Program-made: the position numbers and the translations under genes
In this document: positions 60,564 through 64,000 of the stretch, piece by piece
Layout: the number at the start of each line of letters is the position of its first letter
How positions within the stretch are numbered: position 1 is the stretch's first letter
Notes under the pieces: generated by a model
What the model was told of the DNA's origin: nothing
Seen by the model: only the letters and a program-made list of their open reading frames with translations
Database searches by the model: none
Assembly (NCBI GenBank): GCA_013823135.1
Contig: PNLP01000016.1
Coordinates: forward strand, 1 to 64,000
Reading direction: 5' to 3'
Source of the DNA: Planctomycetaceae bacterium
GTDB taxonomy: Bacteria > Planctomycetota > Planctomycetia > Gemmatales > Gemmataceae
DNA length: 64,000 nt

Positions 60564-63322
60564 CCTGTGTTCTTCAAACCCGAGGCAACTCCGTTGATGC
60601 TCTCTAATACCGCTGTCTCCATTTCGGCCGACTTTTCGCCGCCTGCCCGCAATCGCTTCAAGAGGACAAGCTGAATGAAACTCAGTGGATCGACATACGG
60701 GTTGCGTCGGTCGATGGACGTCTTCAAGATTGGTGATCGCTCAAGCAGTGTTGCCTGCCCGGTGATCTTGCAGACGGCATCCACCGAGGAGTTATACTCG
60801 CCGAGGATCCGGTCATACACGCGGGCCGCCAGCGCTTGATCGTCCACGAGGTCGGCGTAGAGCCGTGCGATGGTCAGGTCCGCCTTCGCGAGGATCATTT
60901 GGGCGTTATCGATCAAGGTCGTCCAGAACGGCCAGCGGGCGTACATCTCCCGCAGCATCGCCAGACCATCCGGTTGTCGGGCGAGGAACTCGTTCACGGC
61001 ACTGCCCAGACCGAACCAACCGGGCAGGGTATGTCGGCTCTGCATCCAGCTGAACACCCAGGGAATCGCCCGGAGTTGGTCGATGGTGCTGGCCGAAGAC
61101 CTGCGGGCGGGGCGTGATCCAATCTTCAGTCTTGCAATCTCGCCAATACACGTTGCCTGCTCGAAGTAGGTCAGAAACTCGGGGTCGTCGTACACGAACG
61201 CGCGGTAGTGACGGCGGGCGGCATCTGCGAGTCCGTCGAGTGCCGTGAGCCACGCGGAATCGGGTTGCCCTTCCTCGCCGGGGAAACTCGTCCGCAGGAC
61301 TGCGTTGAGGATCTGTTCCAGGTGCCGCTCGGCAATGGCGGGGTGCCCAAAACGGTCGGCGATCATTTCGCCCTGTTCCGTCATCCGCAACCGACCATCG
61401 ACCGTTTCGCGGGGTTGTGCGAGGATCGCGTGGTTCGCAGGACCACCACCACGCCCGATGGCTCCGCCACGGCCATGAAAGAACCGGATCGTGATCTTGC
61501 TGATTCGTCCCAATGCGGCAATCGCTTCCTGAGCACGGTACAGTGCCCACGCGGACTGCAAGAAGCCACTTTCTTTGTTACTGTCCGAATACCCAATCAT
61601 GACCTCTTGCAGATTCCCACGGAGTTCAACCTGCCTGCGGTAAATCGGCAGAGCGAACAACCGGGCCATGATGTCGCGGCCCGAGCGAAGCGGTTCGAGC
61701 GCCTCGAACAACGGGATGATGTCCACCAGGCTCACGCCTTCGACGGGACGGAACAAGCGCGCTTCACGGGCAAGCAACAGCACTTCGAGAAGGTGCGCGG
61801 GTTCCGTTGTCGAACTGATAATGTATGGCCCGAGTGCCTCCGGGCACTGTTGTTCCAGAATCGCCGCCATCGTCCGGAACGTGAGAATCACTTCCGCAGT
61901 GTCTGGAGTGTACGGCAAATGCACGGGAATCAGTGGTCGGCGGCTTTCGAGCTCCGTGGCCAGCAGATCGAATCGTTCATCGGGTGTGAGTGACAGATAG
62001 TTGTCACTCAGACCTGTCGCTGCGAAGACTTCGGCGACGGCGGATGCGTGCCGTCCACTGTGCTGACGAATGTCCAGTTGCATCATGTGGAGGCCGAATA
62101 CCTCGACCAACCTCGTGAGATCGCGAACCGGACCATCGGCTGCGGCTGTTGCCCCGGCGCGACGGAGGTCGTCTCCAATCACAGTCAGATCGGAGACTAG
62201 TTCTTGCTGGCCGATGTAAACACCTGGCGGTGCGGAAGCTGCTGGTGCAGCCCAATCGAGCGGGTTTTTAGTGACGAACTCGCGAGTCTTCTGGAGCTTC
62301 GCGCTAATGTACCGGCACTTGGCACGATACGGTTCGTGGGGTGCAACTGTCACACCCGGAAATAACGCCGCATCTGCTGCCAGCGATTGACAGAACGCCG
62401 GACCGGGAGTGAGGAAACCATCGGAGTGGCTTAGCCGCTTGCCGAGGTCTTCGATGCGAGTGAGGTAGTTCCGCAAGATCGTCTCTTGCTGGAGGCGAAT
62501 CGCGGCAGCCGTCACATCGTGAGTGACGTTCGGATGGCCGTCGCGGTCGCCACCGATCCACGACCCGAATCGCAGAAAGGCCGGAACTCGCCACGCACGC
62601 CCTGCGTAGACTCGGCTGACTGCCGCGTCGAGTTTTCGGTAGATTCGCGGCACGACGTCGAGGAGGCGACCTTCGACCATTCCGAGAACCTGTTTCACTT
62701 CTCCAAGGACGGTGGGGCGGGTCACTCGCACGGCATCTGAAAGCCAAAAACCCTCGACTTCCTCGGCGACGGCCGCGATGGCATCGGTTCGCTCCGAGTC
62801 TGTGAGGTGGCCGTACTCCATGCGGTCGAGTTGATATGCAACAGCAGCGAGTTTCTCCAGAATCGTTCTCCGGCGAGCCTCGCTCGGGTGAGCCGTAAAG
62901 ACCGGAACGATCAGTGCTGAAGCGAGATGTTCGGCCACTTCCTCTGGCCCGATTCCGCGATCGCGGATCTGACGTAGGGCCGCCTCGGCTGTTTCTGCAC
63001 GCGGATCCGCCGCCTTCGTCGAGGCGCGATTCCGGAGCGATCGAACGCGGGCTTGCTGTTCCGCGAGGTTGATCAGGTCGAAGTAAACGCTGAAAGCCCG
63101 GATCAGGGTCCGAAGGTCGGGAAGTTCCAGTTGACCGAGTCGATCACGCAGTTGGCGTGCACGGTTCAGTGAGGGATCGGTACGCAGTTCCTTGGCTGCC
63201 GTGCGGACTTCTTCTTCCAGTTGAAACGCGGCCTCGCCTGCCAATCGCCGGATGGCTTGCCCGAGAAGGTCGCCAAGTAATCGGATGTCTGCCCCGAGTG
63301 CCGTCTGTGCCGCAGCCTGCAT
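60560..63322 (-). CDS. ppc: Phosphoenolpyruvate carboxylase
   Basis: Ppc carboxylates phosphoenolpyruvate to oxaloacetate, refilling the TCA cycle. The 920-residue protein has the active-site His in VFTAHPSEARRRTI (usually TAHPTEA), GSWIGGDRDGHPNV, GYSDSNKESGFLQSAW, and FHGRGGAIGRGGGPANHAIL, and ends SINGVASGLKNTG. ATG 63322 is used; 63346 is possible. It overlaps gltB and should be co-transcribed with it, so carbon for 2-oxoglutarate and nitrogen assimilation are coupled. Confidence 0.95.
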   Translation of the reverse strand: MQAAAQTALGADIRLLGDLLGQAIRRLAGEAAFQLEEEVRTAAKELRTDPSLNRARQLRDRLGQLELPDLRTLIRAFSVYFDLINLAEQQARVRSLRNRASTKAADPRAETAEAALRQIRDRGIGPEEVAEHLASALIVPVFTAHPSEARRRTILEKLAAVAYQLDRMEYGHLTDSERTDAIAAVAEEVEGFWLSDAVRVTRPTVLGEVKQVLGMVEGRLLDVVPRIYRKLDAAVSRVYAGRAWRVPAFLRFGSWIGGDRDGHPNVTHDVTAAAIRLQQETILRNYLTRIEDLGKRLSHSDGFLTPGPAFCQSLAADAALFPGVTVAPHEPYRAKCRYISAKLQKTREFVTKNPLDWAAPAASAPPGVYIGQQELVSDLTVIGDDLRRAGATAAADGPVRDLTRLVEVFGLHMMQLDIRQHSGRHASAVAEVFAATGLSDNYLSLTPDERFDLLATELESRRPLIPVHLPYTPDTAEVILTFRTMAAILEQQCPEALGPYIISSTTEPAHLLEVLLLAREARLFRPVEGVSLVDIIPLFEALEPLRSGRDIMARLFALPIYRRQVELRGNLQEVMIGYSDSNKESGFLQSAWALYRAQEAIAALGRISKITIRFFHGRGGAIGRGGGPANHAILAQPRETVDGRLRMTEQGEMIADRFGHPAIAERHLEQILNAVLRTSFPGEEGQPDSAWLTALDGLADAARRHYRAFVYDDPEFLTYFEQATCIGEIARLKIGSRPARRSSASTIDQLRAIPWVFSWMQSRHTLPGWFGLGSAVNEFLARQPDGLAMLREMYARWPFWTTLIDNAQMILAKADLTIARLYADLVDDQALAARVYDRILGEYNSSVDAVCKITGQATLLERSPILKTSIDRRNPYVDPLSFIQLVLLKRLRAGGEKSAEMETAVLESINGVASGLKNTG

Positions 63323-63411
63323 TCCGCTCCCCCAATCCGACCCCAAGGTGAAACTCGCGTAGCCATCTCAAGAGTTCTGGCGAGCGGGTCGGTCCCCACT
63401 GCCGACAGTTC

Positions 63412-64000
63412 TCAGCCGAAGGATGGCGGTTGGCCGGTGGATTCCAACACGGACAGCCAAAGGTCGCCGTTGGGATCGACACAGTGGCGATCGCGAACGG
63501 CAAGCGGGATCGGAAGGAGGACAAACCGGCCGTGCCACCGGCTCACGGCGACGTCAGTTTTGCCAGCCATCGCCGCATGAACGGCGTTGTGTGCCAACCG
63601 CAAGCAGTAAACGCTGTCGAAGGAGTTCGCCTTCACGCTACGAATGCTGTAACTCGGATCGAAGTATTTTAGATTTTGTTCCAAACCGGCTGCCAGGAAT
63701 GCCTCGGAAATCTTGTGCTTCAGGAAAACTCCGATGTCGCCGAAGCGGACATTGCCGGATGCATCGGTTTGGTTGGTTGCGGACATCAGGTCTTGCCCGG
63801 CACCCTCCGCGACCACAATCACCGCGTGACCGGATGCCTTCACCCGACGAACAAGGACGTTCAGGAATCCGTTTGGGCCGTCGAGCTGGAATGGTACCTC
63901 GGGTATGAGCACGAAATTGGCATCGTTGTGGGCGAGCGAAGCGTAGCAAGCGATGAAACCCGAGTGTCGGCCCATCAACTTCACGAGCCCGACGCCATCC
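63412..64000 (-). CDS. Phosphofructokinase-like protein, 3' part only
   Basis: This frame enters from the right edge as DGVGLVKLMGRHSGFIACYA, then LIPEVPFQLDGPNGFLNVLV, VVAEGAGQDLM, a LKYFDPSYSIRSVKANSFDS block and VYCLRLAHNAVHAAMAGKTD. These are the C-terminal half of a phosphofructokinase of the plant/cyanobacterial long type. The donor-specificity motifs are outside the window, so ATP or PPi use cannot be judged. It differs from the enzyme at 22.3 kb. It precedes ppc by 89 bp. Confidence 0.88.
   Translation of the reverse strand, partial: DGVGLVKLMGRHSGFIACYASLAHNDANFVLIPEVPFQLDGPNGFLNVLVRRVKASGHAVIVVAEGAGQDLMSATNQTDASGNVRFGDIGVFLKHKISEAFLAAGLEQNLKYFDPSYSIRSVKANSFDSVYCLRLAHNAVHAAMAGKTDVAVSRWHGRFVLLPIPLAVRDRHCVDPNGDLWLSVLESTGQPPSFG

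Overview
The window is GC-rich bacterial chromosome, almost certainly from a planctomycete of the Gemmataceae. The taxonomic evidence is the gene content: a cytochrome-linked DUF1592/1588 protein overlapping a Tat-exported DUF1552 protein, a TIGR02996 N-terminal domain, two DUF4058 proteins that both begin MPSPFPGMDP, several secreted PQQ-type beta-propellers, and a plant/chlamydial-type enoyl-ACP reductase. kdsB indicates that the cell makes Kdo and so an LPS-like outer membrane. I saw no rRNA, tRNA or CRISPR array.

Layout. 1-1.7 kb is an insertion-sequence graveyard (IS701 and IS630 remnants). 1.7-7.5 kb holds a sulfatase stub and a secreted polymer-degradation set (SGNH/sialate-O-acetylesterase, DUF1592 cytochrome, DUF1552). 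7.7-8.95 kb is a second graveyard (an IS21 istA with an internal stop abutting an ISKra4 fragment). 9-15.8 kb carries a proline-rich HEAT protein, fabI, a cupredoxin, then pyrG and kdsB on the minus strand and a small HTH regulator. 16.2-18.3 kb has a sigma factor divergent from a CarH/LitR-like B12 photoreceptor-type regulator. 18.3-22 kb is a sugar ABC importer. 22.3-26.6 kb has a PPi-type phosphofructokinase, a DUF4058/SUKH-like overlapping pair and gcvPB. 26.6-28.7 kb has a small lipoprotein and an M61 peptidase.

28.9-31.3 kb is the most unusual locus: a PqqD-like peptide-binding protein with a Tat-like segment and a 16-proline tail, a DID-type nucleotidyltransferase and an HPr-kinase-like enzyme, tightly packed. 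It resembles the 'HPr-rel-A' and lasso-peptide tailoring gene sets, but no cyclase or peptidase is present. 31.4-36.7 kb (minus) has an ADP-ribosylglycohydrolase, a DEAD-box helicase, an ECF sigma factor with a membrane partner, and proB; a 60-bp perfect palindrome sits in between. 37-41.7 kb has an S41 peptidase, nadC, birA and a PaaK-like ligase. 41.8-51.9 kb interleaves three secreted PQQ propellers with an adenylate-forming ligase, a LuxC-like acyl reductase and an iron alcohol dehydrogenase, which could together reduce a carboxylic acid to an alcohol. 52-54.3 kb has a glycine-rich RRM protein and an orphan NtrC-type regulator. 54.4-64 kb (minus) has gltD, gltB, ppc and the 3' part of a second phosphofructokinase, a carbon/nitrogen block.

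All family assignments rest on motif recognition from the sequence, without database searches. Start codons marked uncertain were chosen by ribosome-binding sites and domain boundaries.
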